This document shows, piece after piece, positions 12,767 to 25,440 of a stretch of 64,000 nt of DNA. The translations under genes and the position numbers were made by a program. The DNA comes from Aphidius gifuensis. Taxonomy: Eukaryota; Arthropoda; Insecta; Hymenoptera; Braconidae. The DNA lies in contig NC_057792.1 in the NCBI RefSeq assembly GCF_014905175.1, positions 14,328,963 to 14,392,962 on the forward strand, written 5' to 3'. How positions within the stretch are numbered: position 1 is the stretch's first letter; the number at the start of each line of letters is the position of its first letter. A model generated the notes under the pieces. That model did no database searches. It saw only the letters and a program-made list of their open reading frames with translations, and was not told where the DNA came from.

Positions 12767-15700
12767 TTATGCTTTTAATATTGTTCCATTATTTATTGGT
12801 AAATCTAAACAACCAATTGGATTATTTGTATTTTCTAAATGTGCAAATTCACGTGATGCTTTACAAACATAATTTAATCTTTCATAAAGTTCAATTGTAC
12901 AACCAGATTCCCGTATGTCATTTAGCCAATATGATGTTGCATGTCTGCTTGCATCAATATAAGTTACAAGATAATCACGTGGACGTGTACCACCTGACAC
13001 AACAATTTTCGTATGATCAGCAAAGAAATTAACCTGAAGAAGTGGAACAGTTAATTCCATGACAATAGCTTTATCTGTTCTTAGCCATCTACGCATACGT
13101 GGTACATTTTCTGGTTTTTTTGATGTTTTTGTCACAACATTATCACCAATTTCACCACCTAAAATTTGTAATTTATCATTATTATTTTAATTTAATTTAA
13201 TTTGCTAATTAATGACATACCATTTGTCAAATGATCATCCATGTATTCAGTAAAATGTCGTAATAATTCTAATTTTTCATTCATAAAAACAGGAACATCT
13301 CGTTCTCTTGAAAATTTTGTTACTTCATCATCAGATGTTGTATACTCGACTCTTCTAGAATAAATGAAAATTAATTATTACAATTATTTAATTATGAAAA
13401 TTGTTGTTTAAGATAAATTACCTTCTATCACGTGTGTAACTCATTTTGGTACTATCATTAAATAGCACACCAACTGAACAATCAGACAATTGAAAACATA
13501 ATCCATATTTATTTGAATAATCAATCCACTTTGTAACAAATAATGGAACAAGACCATCAATTGGTTTTGGATTATTTTCACATTTCATATATCTTATTTC
13601 CATTAAACAATTTTCTAATGCATGATACATCATAATATTTTCAGTTGTTTTTTTTTTATCTGAACATAATAAATTACCAATACGTTGTTTTAATTTAATG
13701 AACTTTGGAAATTTTTTACCAAGCCAATTGCCAACATTTGATTTTTTTTTAATAATAATTTGTGAATTTTTCATAATTTGTAAATTATTTCCTATGATAT
13801 TTTTATTATCTGTATTATTTTTAAATGTAACTGGTAATTGTTTTTGTATAACTGGTTTTGATGTTGATGTACTGCATGAACTTGTTGATGACAATGATGA
13901 TGATACTGATGGCATTGATGCTGTTGGTGCTAATTTTTGATTTTGTTGATTATTTATAATTTTATTTTCAATTGGTCCAAGTAATTCTGGTTGTCTATAA
14001 CAACATGAATGTGATAATTTATCTGGCACATATTCAATATTTAAATATGGATGTTGATTAACTTGTTTAAGTGATGGACGTAATTCTGGTACTGGTTGTA
14101 ATAACCAACGTATTAAATTTTGTCCATTATTTGTTATAATTGTATTATCAATTTCTTTATAACGATTATTACATATACGTGAGTATGTTTCTTTAAGTGT
14201 TGCTGTATCAAATGGTGGTTGTCCAACAAGTAATGCATATAATATACAACCAAGTGCCCATATATCAGCTTCATAACTATATGCTTGTTTAAATAATACT
14301 TCTGGTGCAATGTAATTTGGTGTACCACATATTGTTACTTTTTTTTTTTGTCCATCTGGACATGTTGCTAAGCCAAAATCACCAATTTTAACAATCATAC
14401 CATCAGATAAAAACATATTGCCTGGTTTTAAATCACGATGCACTATTTTCTGTGAATGTATATATGCAATACCAGTTGTCATTTGTTTCATATAATAACG
14501 TGCTTCTGGTTCTGTTATTTTACCACGATATTTTAACACGTGCATCAAACTCTGGAATTTTATAGAGAATTGTATTAGTAATATGACTCACCAACAAACC
14601 ATTCTGTTCCCTTCCCTCTACATTGTTTCATTTATTTTATTTTATTCTATTTATTATTTCAACACGTAATACCATATTAAGATCAAAGTGAAACTCTTTT
14701 TTTTTTTTTTCTTACCTTTCTTGGACAAGCTTCCAGCAGCATGTAGACATTTAAACTATTTTCAAAATAATGATGCATTTGTACGACATTAATGTGATTT
14801 AAATCTTTATGAATCATTATTTCTCGAGCAATCTGAAATATTTATTTTTATTTTTTTTTTATTAATTTCATTGTGTGTCATTTAAATGACAATAAAATAT
14901 ATTTATTTTTTTTTTTTTTATATTACCTTTTGTATGTGAATTTTTTGCATTCGATTTTTAGGTATTATTTTACATGCATATTTATTACCATTTGTAATAT
15001 CAGTCATAAGATAGACTCTTGCAAAACCACCCTGTAAATAAAAATATTTTTAAAAAATCTATTTTTTGAATCAAGGAAATTTTTTTTATATATAAAAAGA
15101 CAAGATAAATGCGACAAACGTCATCAAGTCTGGCTTACAAAAAGTAAAAAAAACCAAAAATAAAATAAGAAACTAAATTTTCTGATGCGTTACTTAATGT
15201 CAAGCCAAAAAAACGTGAAAATTCGGTCGTCGCCCACGTTTATCAAATGTCCAAGCCAATTGAATAACATATATTTAATTTTTTTTTTCTCATTGCAATT
15301 GAGAGCTTTGATTTATCATTATTATTATGAAAAAAAATAATACTGATAATAATAAAATGATATAGGAAGCCAGGTGAAAACGGTAAATGATATTTTATTA
15401 TTATGGGAATGTGTAATAAAATATGTAATGGTTGTTGATGTGGATGGATGAAACAAAGTGATATTACAAGGCTTCTTCATCATCATCATCGATGAATATG
15501 AGCGTGAAAGGAAAGAGACAACTTCCGTTGTATGTGAAAAGAAATAAAAAAATTGAAAAAATATAAAAAAAAGAAGATAAAACATTATAAAAATAAAAAA
15601 AAAACAAGAGGGAGGTGCATCGAACGAGCCAAGTGATGGTAAGAGACTAAGAGTCAACGTCCAATGGAAATAACTCGAGTGTGTGATGGTGTTGTTGGAA

Positions 15701-17227
15701 CTTGGAATACTATTTTTCAAGTATTTTTATATATTACACACGAAGGACAGACCAAAGAAAATCATGATCCCTGCGTGTTGCACATTGCCTTGTTCCCACA
15801 GATGATGATCATCATCATAATAAATAAATGAAAAAAAAAAAGGGACAAAAATAAGAAAAAAAAATAATCTTGAACGTTTTCGTGACTAAAGATGATACCT
15901 ATTCTCCAGCATCATCTTAGATCCCTACATACATGGCACATCCCCCTTTAACTTGTTTCGACTTGTTTCAAATGAGCATATGCTGCTGCTTCTTCTTTTT
16001 CTTCTTGTTAAACTACCAGTTTCTAAACTTGATATTAAAAAAATTCAATAAACATGTTATTATGTCTTTTTTTTTTTTTTTTCTAATCATACACTATTAA
16101 TTATTCAACTTGACATTTATTTATATTAATTTTTTAATTAATAAAAAATAGTAAATTTCTCTAATTAAATATTAAAATTTTATTTCTAATTAAATTTGTA
16201 TTTTTGATATTTTATCAATGTATTAAATGATTGGACTGTTTAAAAAAAATTATTACAAAATGAGTCATCATCATGATCATCAAATTAAATCAAATATTAA
16301 ATGAAAAAAAAATTTCCCCAATTAAAAAAAATATATATTGAATGATTCATCAAGTATTTGAAATAATAAAAAAATATTAATGCAACCTTTCTCTTGCTCC
16401 AAAAAAAGTAATCAATAAATTTAATTTTTATTACTAAAATTGATAATACAAACCTTTCCAAGAAATTGTCCTTTGTGATAAGCAGTACCTTGTACAGGAT
16501 CAACAACATAATCTGATTCATTATCACAATTATTATTATCAATTGATGTTGATGTTTTAAAACTTGGTACACTTTTTAAACTTGTTACTGGTGATACAAC
16601 AGTTGATCCAACACTTGTCATTTGTAAATTATTATTACTATTATTTCCACTATTTATTATATTAATTGGTTTAACAATTTTTCCATCATTATTAACAACA
16701 ATTGATTTATCATAATTAATATTATTATTATTATCAATTGAATTAATTTTATCAATACTTGTTATTCTTGATGCTGTTGTTGAACGTGGTGGTTTTATCA
16801 CAACTCTTGTTCTGGGTGTTGTCCTAACGGTACCTGATGAAATACTTCCGGGTTCTGAACAAGCACGTCGTGTATCACGACTTTTACCAACTTGTAATTC
16901 CGTCAAGGACGTTGCAATAACATGTAAATTATTATTGTTATATTTATTATTATTATTGTTAATATTAAATTCATATAATTTATCATTTTTCATGATTGTT
17001 GATGTTGAATTATTATTTGTTTTAGTGTATGGTAATAATCTTGTTGATGATTTACAATCAGTCTTTGTTGTTAAATAATTATTTATATGTTCTATATTAT
17101 TATTATCATTTTGATAATTTATTAATAATTTTGGCACATTGGTTATTATATTATTATTATTATTATTATTTAAATTCCAATTTTTTGATTTATTAAAATT
17201 AGAATTATTTAATTTATCAATTTCCAT
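12767..17227 (-). CDS. Polo-like serine/threonine kinase, PLK2/PLK3 type
   Basis: Protein kinase of the polo family (mitosis, centrioles, stress signalling). Exons in transcript order: 17227-16454, 15031-14927, 14832-14716, 14551-13422, 13354-13221, 13158-12767 (883 aa). Residues 1-240 are Asn/Ser-rich low complexity. The kinase domain follows with a GKGGFARVY glycine loop, Lys in [14 protein letters not shown] at about 371, DFG at about 390, [10 protein letters not shown] in the activation loop, and its end near 500. A disordered linker leads to polo box 1 ([20 protein letters not shown], about 635-720) and polo box 2 (about 760-850), which keeps the phosphopeptide-binding His/Lys of DHTKI. 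The PDKLSHSCC stretch after the kinase favours PLK2/3 over Polo/PLK1; two polo boxes of this form exclude PLK4. A TTG eight codons upstream opens the frame, but ATG at 17227 is the start. Human PLK2 is 685 aa, so the N-terminus is unusually long. Confidence 0.9.
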
Positions 17228-19291
17228 TTTTTTAATTTTTTTTTCAAACAAAGATCTTTATTTTTTTTTTGTGCAAATAATTTTTTATTTTCTTTGTATA
17301 TCTATTGTTTTTTCTATCATCATAATTATATCCTGGATATTAAACAAAGTCGGCCAAGGTTTTATGACGTTTGTGGATAAATGTCTTCTTTCAAAATATT
17401 GATTTTTTAAATCCAGAATAATTAAATTCCAGTACTGACATTATTATTTTATTTGTGAAATAATATCCTCATAAATGTCTAGAAATAAAAAATAATTTTG
17501 TATGATTAATCAATAATTATTGATTAAAATTACTGAGAAAAAAAAAAAGAAAGAAATTATCAATATCAAGTTGTATAATAGATAAATAAGAAAATTATAT
17601 AAAAACATATATGACATTACCTTGATCAGGTTGTTTCCATGCCAAGAAGTAGTAACTTTTTCGAAATTATTAAAATAACAAATATATAATTACAAATAAA
17701 ATAGCAGGTGTAACATCCGTTTGTGTTGAACAGAAAGAAATAAAAAAAAAACCCTTCACTTCACATCCATAAAAGCCAACAACATGCACAAATAAAAATT
17801 AAATAAATTGCTTATTAAATAATAATTTTTAAAATTTAAAACAATTTAAAAGTCGATTGTTAATTTCGAAATTCAATTAATTAATTTAAAGGTAATTTAA
17901 ACACTAATAACACAATTGAATAAAACGGAACACACTTTATAATGACAGGTGTCTCAATAATAATTATTAAATAATAATATCAATAATGATTATTATTATT
18001 TATCATATTTGACAGACGGAGACACGCTGGACCAACCACGTTGATGTTGGTAGCGAGACTGAGACCTGAGTGACTGAGTCTCTCCCAGAGATATTAAAGT
18101 TCGAAACTTTGAAAATGAAAGAAAAAATATTCATATAGGTATAACAGACTGGTGTGTATCAAAGATAGAAAAAAAAAAAATAAAAAAATAAATAAATAAA
18201 TAAAGAGAGAGACTTGGGCCAGACTTTAGAAGCACTTTAGAGAAACACAACGGCTGCGCAAATAATATACATACCCATTTTAATTTTCTCTCTTTTTTGC
18301 TCTTTTGTCAAGATATATTTTTCTTCACATTGATAATATGATTTCCCCCACTGTTTTATTATTTTTGTCCACCTCTTCTTCAAGAAGTCTACACCCAAGG
18401 CATATTCCCATCAGCAGCAAGTGTATTTTTTTTTTTTTTTTTATCCTCTTCTTTTCTATTACACATCTGCAAGTGTCTCTTGCTCACTTTTTTTATTTAT
18501 TTATTTTTAATTTTTATTTTTATTTATTTCTTTGGCTTCCTGCCTTTCCCGTTCGGGCTAAAGCCAAAACTGGTTTTTCCCTTTTTACATTATATCTATA
18601 ATAATTTTTTTTATTCCTTTTTTTAATATCATTTGACTCACAGTCATTCACACGGTCTTGCTTTTGTTGTTATTATTATTATCATCATCATGGCTTTTTT
18701 TTTTTTTTTTTCCTTTTGTTGTAGGATTTTTTTTTAGACACATTGGTTTTATTTCATTTTATTTTAAAAGACCTGGAGACGACATAAATATAGAAAATTA
18801 TTATTATATTTAAAAAAAAAAAATTAAATTTACTTTTGGAGCATTGAACTTGTTGATATTTAAAGTTTAATTTAAATTATTTTTAGATTATTGATTTTTA
18901 TAATTAGTCTATGTTGTCATTTTTTTTGTTGTCATTTCACTCATTTGTGTTGTCATTTGTGTGATGACGTATGTACTTGTTGTCTAGCACACCACCCTCT
19001 CTATTTTTTTTTCTCTGCAGAAACAGCTGCGTAATTGTCTCGCTCATTTTTTTTCTCTCTCAGTATAACCTATAATAATAATACATTGACACTTGACAGT
19101 TTGACTGTCAAATAAAAAAACAACAACAACAACAAATAATCATATGTTTTTTATAAATGACAAGTCAAAACACAGCAACAAAAATCAACAAAGAAAAAAG
19201 TAAAAATTTAATTGTTTAAATAACTTTGATTATTATAAATATTGATGTAAAAATTTGACAATGAAATTGCTGATAAATAAAGACTCAAAAA
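17228..19291. other. Shared upstream region of the divergent PLK and Rubicon-like genes
   Basis: About 2 kb between two divergently read genes, with poly-T tracts and short tandem repeats (TAAA near 18180-18200). Candidate initiators for the minus-strand gene lie near 18060. The 98-codon frame at 18305-18601 (+) is Phe/Ser-rich low complexity with no domain, and I do not call it. Confidence 0.5.
18057..18077 (-). promoter_or_regulatory. Two TCAGTC initiators, candidate PLK start sites
   Basis: GACTGA at 18057-18062 and again at 18072-18077 reads TCAGTC on the minus strand, the arthropod initiator. They lie in a locally GC-richer block (18010-18100) about 830 bases upstream of the PLK ATG. 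This implies a long or spliced 5' leader. Motif evidence only. Confidence 0.4.
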
Positions 19292-19416
19292 ATGAATTCA
19301 TTACTAAAAAGTGTAAAATCATTAACAAACAAAAAACATGTACTTATAAAAGAATCATTAAGAAAACAATTAAATTCAACAATAATGGAAATGGAAAATC
19401 TTGGTGGTATAAATAA
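19261..19416 (+). promoter_or_regulatory. Overlapping upstream ORF at the Rubicon-like start
   Basis: An ATG with A at -3, 31 bases before the main start, opens a 51-codon frame. It overlaps the first 125 bases of the Rubicon-like coding region in another frame. If transcribed, such an overlapping uORF would reduce main-frame initiation. The transcript start is not known. Confidence 0.4.
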
Positions 19417-21450
19417 TGAAAAAATAATAAGTGATTGTGAAGAAACAATAGCATTATGTTCAATACTAGAAGCAATATTTTTACATGGTTTAAAAGATAG
19501 TCTGTTAAATCGTGTAACAGAAGTACTAAGTGGTCCAGATATTGATGCAATGCCACAACCAAGTTTTTGGGGACCATTATTAGTATTTTCACATAGTCAA
19601 ATAATTGATGAAATACAAAATTATAAACAAATAATAAGTGAAGTTGGTTTTTGTAGAACATGGATAAGTTATCATTTTTATCATTATACAACAATGGCAT
19701 TAAAACCATATTATGAAATAACAGCATTTATAAGAGATAGAGATTGTATTGATATTGCTAAAAGACTTGTTGAAACAATTGAACAAATGACATTTGATCT
19801 TGCTTGTAATACAAGTCTATTAAATTATTGGTCAAGTACACCACTTTTAATGGCTGCAATATGGTCACCACCAATGAAATCATCACCTGTTTTTAGTGCT
19901 GTTGATATTGCTAAAACAATAAATAGTGATATTACTATTAATAATCCCAATCATCATAATTATGATGATGTTGAAACAGCAAGTTCAATTGGTAGTATTG
20001 GATCATTTACTTCACAAAGTATACTTGGTAATTATGGAGCAATAAGTGAAGATGATGCATTAAAAATAATTTTATCAAATAATACAAAACATGATGATGA
20101 TGATAGTAATAAAGCTAGCTCATCATTTAATGGTAAAACAATTAAACCATCATCATCAACGTCTTCATCATCATCAACATCAACATCAACTACTGATAAC
20201 TTATTAACTAAAAAAATTGATGCTAAAATAATAAACAATGAAAAGAAATTAAATGAAATTGTTGATAAAATTGAGATAAATAAAAATAAATATGAAGAAA
20301 TTGAAAATAAAATTGAAGAAATTGAACATAAATATTTAACAGATGATGATAATTTAATTATTGATAATAAATTTGATTGTATGAATTTGATAAATGATGG
20401 TGAATCATCGTCAATGACATCATCAATGATATCAAAAAATTCAACTGATGATTCACAACGTACACCTGGTGAAAATGCAACTTATGATGCATTAATTAAA
20501 AGTTATCATACTGGTGGTTATTCACAATCACCAGATATACGTGATTTTTTAAATAAATTTACACCAGATGTTAAATTAATACCGGAAAAATGTAGTGATA
20601 ATGATGATGAAATTGTTGATAAAAAACCAGTTGATATAATGATTGAACAAATTGGTAAATTACCAAGAGAAAAAGGTCTTGATGTACAAAATTATAGTTG
20701 TTTCGATTGTGGTCATGCAATTGGTATGACATTTGGTAAATCAAATGTTTGTTCATTTTCTGGTAATTATTATTGCAATGATTGTATGGCAAATGAAGAA
20801 TTTTTAATACCATCAAGAATAATACACAATTGGGATTTAAAAACTTATCAAGTATCACAAAAAGCAGCAATATATTTAACTGATTGTAAAACAATACTTG
20901 ATTTAAAATTAATTAATCCAAAAATTTATATGGCTGTTGATAGTATGGCACAATTACAACAATTAAGAATACAATTAAATTTATTACGTGCATACTTGTT
21001 GACATGTCGTGATCCAATTATAAATGAATTGGAAAATAAAGTTAAACCAAGATGTTATTTGTATGAACATGTACATCAGTATTCTGTTGGTGATTTACTT
21101 GATGTATCAAATGGTACACTTGCACAGCAGTTATTAAAAATTATTGAATTTGCTAAAAATCATGTTGCTAATTGTTGGCTGTGTAGTCAAAAAGGATTCA
21201 TATGTGAAGTTTGTAATAATTCAAAAATTATTTATCCATTTGATGTTGAATCAACATTCAGGGTATGTTAATTTATTCATTCGTTTATTATTTAAAAATA
21301 TACTAATTAATTTTTTAATTTTTATTTTACTTGCAGTGTGGTAAATGTAGTGCAGTATTTCATGCAAATTGTCTCAATTCGAAAAAACCTTGTCCAAAAT
21401 GTCAGCGTAGAAAAAAACGATTAGACAATCGGATTGAATTAAATAATTAG
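19292..21450 (+). CDS. Rubicon: RUN and Rubicon-homology domain protein (Rubicon-like)
   Basis: Likely homolog of Rubicon, a negative regulator of autophagosome and endosome maturation that binds the Beclin1-Vps34-UVRAG complex and Rab7. Two exons, 19292-21262 and 21337-21450 (694 aa; human Rubicon is about 970). Residues ~15-195 form a RUN domain. A Ser/Asp/Asn-rich linker with a short coiled coil (about 310-350) follows. Residues ~450-690 are the Rubicon-homology zinc-binding region, with Cys pairs in YSCFDCG, YYCNDC, CWLCSQ, CEVCNN, CGKC and a final CPKC followed by basic residues. No PH domain is visible, which argues against PLEKHM1/PLEKHM3. DEF8 lacks the RUN domain. The shorter linker accounts for the size difference. 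Confidence 0.82.
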
Positions 21451-22129
21451 CTACTTTTTCGTGAAGAGAGATATATCAAATTTGCTGTTTATTTATTTTT
21501 TGGAGGTATCAGAAACAAAAAAAATGGTGCATTATTTATGTAAGAAATTTTATATTAAAAAAAAAAATAAAAAGAAATATATGTGTATTGACAAATGATT
21601 AATTTTTTAATAAACAAAAAAAAATATATTATGAAAAAAAAAACCATAAGGTTGGTGTATCTTAATTTTTATTTTAGTCATTTAAAAATAAAAATTACAC
21701 TCAGCTAAGGGTAAAAAGAATATAGAGCCTTAAAATTAAAAATAAAAAAAAAAAATGGATAAATAATTAATTGCACAAAATAAATAAAATCCATTGTTAA
21801 TTTATATTTTATTCATTTCATTTTTTAAACCATTAAATAGCTATAAGTAAAAAGTAATTTTTTATTTTTTTTTTTCAATGAAGAAAAAAAAATGAAATTT
21901 GTTGTTTTTTTTTTTTTTTATTTTCTCTTAATTATTTTCTTTCTGTTTCTCCTTTTTTTTCATTTGAATTTTAGACACTCGCTTTTCTGAAGAGATAAAA
22001 AAAAAAAAAAGAAATATGTTGGATTATTTATGTAAAAAAATTTTACAAAGAGAAATAAAAAATAGAAGAAATATATTTATAAAAAAATATTGATAGATGT
22101 TTAATTATTTAAATAAATAAAAATGTTAT
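21451..22129. other. Intergenic, convergent 3' ends
   Basis: AT-rich 3' flanks of the Rubicon-like gene (+) and PSMD12 (-), with poly-A and poly-T runs and several AATAAA-like words. Nothing else is visible. Confidence 0.6.
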
Positions 22130-23648
22130 TTACGCATTTGCAACAGCAAGCATTTCTTCTTGATGAATAAGATGTGTTGTATTATTAACAAGTGCCATTA
22201 ATTTTGACAATGATGCTGCCCATGAATCAAGTATTGCTGCTGGTTCTTGTGTACTAGTAAAACGTACAACACCAGCAAGTCTATCAGTACGTGCACTGAC
22301 AATTCCAGTTTCAACAAGTTTACATAAACAAGCTTCTGTTTCTTCAACAGATAAATCAAGTAACTCTGCCATTCTTTTGATTGTTATGTTGGTATAATAC
22401 TTGGCCATTATTCTGATATTCTGTTAACAATAAATATTACAAAAAGAAAAATAAAATAATCAATTTTATCAATTAAAAAAATGAAAGATATTATTAATTT
22501 TAAAATTCTTACATGTTCAACAACACGATTTTTTAAATCATCCCATCGTTTACGTCCATCTTCAGTTGAAGCAGTAAATACCTCAGTTGATCTCAATTCA
22601 GTTTCATAAATTTCACAAAGACCTGACCACTTGATGAGTTCTGGATTGACAAAAAGTCTCAGCAATTCTCTAAATAAATAATTAAATATTAAATTACAAT
22701 AATAAACAATAAATTGTAAAAATAATAAACTTACTTATAAGTTGGTACTTCATCAATTAATTTATCAGCAAGAAGTCTATGTGTCATATCAGCTTGTTCT
22801 GGTTCATGTGGTGCAAGTACTAAATAAAGTACAGCTCTTGATAAACACGCTTTACGTTTAGCTTCATCATCTTTAACTGATGGTGTATCAAGTACAGCAC
22901 GATTATGACGACATAATTGTAAATGCCAACCTTCATGTTTAGCAAGTTCCATCATTAAATCATAATATTTTAATTTAAGTGTTTGTGTTTCTTCATCTTT
23001 TTCATCTTCAAAAAATTTAACATTAATTTTTTTAGCAATTATTTGAGTACGTACAAAATCTTGTTTAGCCAAACAAAGACGCATTTGTTCAAGTATTAAT
23101 GATGCTTTTTCTCTACGTGTCATACTTCCATATGTTTCAACTTGTAATTCAAGCATTATTGATGCTGCTTCACTCATATCACCATCTTCTTCTTTTAATT
23201 TAGCAAGACGATGAGTTAAACGTGCACGTTCAACTTCAACATATATTTTACCTTCAGTAACTGATCTCAATGTTTCAATAAGTTTAATCATTATTTCACG
23301 ATTTGGTGTTTTATCAATATAATTACAACACTCTTGTACCATTTTAGTAACAGCTTGTTTTAATTGTGAACGTCTTTTTGATAGGATAACAATATGCTCA
23401 TTTAATGCTGACCAATTTTTAGCTTCAAAACATATTTCAACAATGGCAACAAGTACACGAGATGTTGATATCATATCAGCACCAGTTCTTGTTAATTTTT
23501 CAAGTGCCAATAATTGATCAAGTGCATCATGAATTTTACCATCTGCAGCAAGTTTTTTACATTCTGGTATTTTTGTATCACAATTGCTACTATAATCAAC
23601 CTCCATCTTGATGATTTTACCACTTTCTGTTGCATTTATGTCTGCCAT
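22130..23648 (-). CDS. Rpn5: 26S proteasome non-ATPase regulatory subunit 12 (Rpn5)
   Basis: Structural subunit of the 19S lid of the 26S proteasome. Exons in transcript order: 23648-22735, 22669-22513, 22420-22130 (453 aa; human PSMD12 is 456). The N-terminal two-thirds is helical-repeat sequence. The C-terminal third is the PCI domain, with the conserved [21 protein letters not shown] stretch crossing the last splice junction and [13 protein letters not shown] and DRLAGVVRF after it. The match runs end to end with no gaps, and the three-exon frame is unambiguous. Confidence 0.96.
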
Positions 23649-24558
23649 TATGTATGATTTCTACTTTTTCCTTTATTATGGAACAAAAATAAAGCGATTT
23701 CTTTAACTTCTCATCTAAAATTAAATAAATTTAATTAATTTTTGTTTTTTTTTCATATTAATGAGAAATATAAAATATTTATATTTATCATTGTAGCCAT
23801 TTTTGGCAAACATTACAATGCACTTTTACAATTTTTTTTCATAAAAACTAAAAACATTTGTCTTTTATAAATTAATTTTGTCAACATGAAGAGATGATAT
23901 ATTTAATACTTCCTGGTATTTAATTAGTAAGTTTAATTTATGTTTAATGCACTTTGTCTGTTTTTTAAAAAATAATAAATAGAGATATTTAAAGGTTAGA
24001 ATCAGATGAAATTGACGCCGACATTAAGACAAATAATTCAATAAACTAAAGATAAAATTTGTATTTTAAATAAATGTTTGAATTTCGTAATTTTTTATTT
24101 TAATTGTTGAAATTGTTTATTTATACATACCAAAAGTAATAATAACACAATAGTTTTAGTAAATTGACAATGATGACAGTAGAAAAATTTAGTGAACAAC
24201 AGTCTTCTGGTTTATTTACACTGATTTACACAAAAAAAAAATTAAAAATTGAAAGATGGAAAACGACCTTAATAATATTTTTTTTTTTCGAAAAAAATTT
24301 TGCTTTCATTGAACGGAGTATGATACACCGGTATCATACCTACCCAACACTGCTATTTACCCTTCACTATTTGGACCAGCTGTCACTTTGTTAATCACTG
24401 TACAAATCTACCGTACAGGGCAACTTTTTTTATATTAACTTTTTCTTAAATGAATAATTGATATAATCTTTTTTTTTTTTAGCATCCAATAAGTTCTTAT
24501 TTTTTGTTGTCTTATTGAACCTTTATCAGTTCAAAAATAATAATAACAATTGTTACAA
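23649..24558. other. Divergent intergenic region, PSMD12 / zinc-ribbon gene
   Basis: About 0.9 kb between divergent genes. It holds AT-rich DNA and a more complex block at 24300-24420 with a perfect inverted repeat (listed separately). The 76-codon frame at 24164-24394 overlaps that block and shows no domain. Confidence 0.5.
24318..24339. promoter_or_regulatory. Perfect inverted repeat in a divergent promoter region
   Basis: GTATGATAC, 4-base centre ACCG, then GTATCATAC: nine-base arms with no mismatch. It lies between the PSMD12 start (23648, -) and the 24559 gene start (+). It is followed by CAACACTGCTATTT and CAGCTGTCAC, more complex than the surrounding AT-rich sequence. It could be a dimeric factor site or a core-promoter element. 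Confidence 0.4.
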
Positions 24559-25188
24559 ATGGCAGTGTCCCGAAATGCTGGGTCTCTTAAACGAAGATTA
24601 TCAGAAGATGTGGATGAAATAACGAGTGAGTCAATTAGTATTATCCAAACTGTCGTTCTAATTAAAACTATTATCTATTATATACTTTTATATATATAGT
24701 TATATATTTTTTTTTCGCCAATAGGTTGCTCTAAAAAAACAAAGCTCGTTGAGGATAACGAAAAGGAAACAGACTGTGATATAAAGCTCGTTGAGGATAA
24801 AAACAAAAAAACAGATATGATACAATGTTATGATACAATGTTTTTTGAGGATAAAAAAAAAAAAACATACTGTGATACAAAGCTTTTTGTAGATGACAGA
24901 AAAAAAACAGACGACACGAGTTTTTTCAAGTATTGTTCATATTGTGGGTCTTTTCAAACTGGATCTGTCAGATCAACATTTTGTGGTCAATGTAGAAAAA
25001 AAATAGAAAACGACTGGGATTTGACAGTTACAATAATACGTCGAAAAAAAATCAAACTCGAACTATCTGAGTCCGAAAAAAAAGAAGTCAGAGATTGCCT
25101 CGACACAATTAAATATATCAGAGGAGCTAACTCAATACCATATAATACGATAGCAGCTCAATTTTCACATTTAATAGACGATCTTTAA
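24559..25188 (+). CDS. Unrecognised small Lys-rich protein with a zinc-ribbon-like motif
   Basis: Two exons, 24559-24625 and 24725-25188, joined through a GTGAGT...CAATAG intron, give 176 aa. I do not recognise the family. Residues 9-30 are basic (KRRLSED, KKTK) and could be a nuclear signal. Residues ~28-88 hold about four degenerate copies of a charged unit like KLVEDxxKKTDCDT. Next comes C-x2-C-x12-C-x2-C (CSYC to CGQC), a plausible zinc ribbon, then a charged helical C-terminus. AATAAA at 25253 supports a real 3' end. Its 3' end faces the next unrecognised gene, 250 bases away. Confidence 0.65.
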
Positions 25189-25252
25189 AACTAAAATAAT
25201 GAATAGTGAATTATTAATTGAATTAACTTTTTGATTGATTGTTTTTTTGTAG

Positions 25253-25258
25253 AATAAA
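25253..25258 (+). terminator. Poly(A) signal AATAAA of the 24559 gene
   Basis: Canonical AATAAA 65 bases after the stop codon at 25188, in otherwise AT-rich sequence. Confidence 0.45.
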
Positions 25259-25440
25259 CTAAAATCATTGAATGATAACTCTTGCTCATACATATTTTAT
25301 TATTATCAATAAACATAAATCAGCATGTTTGTAACAACAAATACAAGTTTACATTTTTACTATGAAATTTTATTTATTTTTTAGAAAAATTATTATATTA
25401 TTATTAAACAAAATATAACCTGATTAAAAATAAACATGAC

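Noticed and set aside
15325..15720. 131-codon minus-strand frame in the large PLK intron
   Set aside because: Phe/Ser/Tyr-rich low complexity, no recognisable domain, and inside an intron whose flanking exons join cleanly without it.
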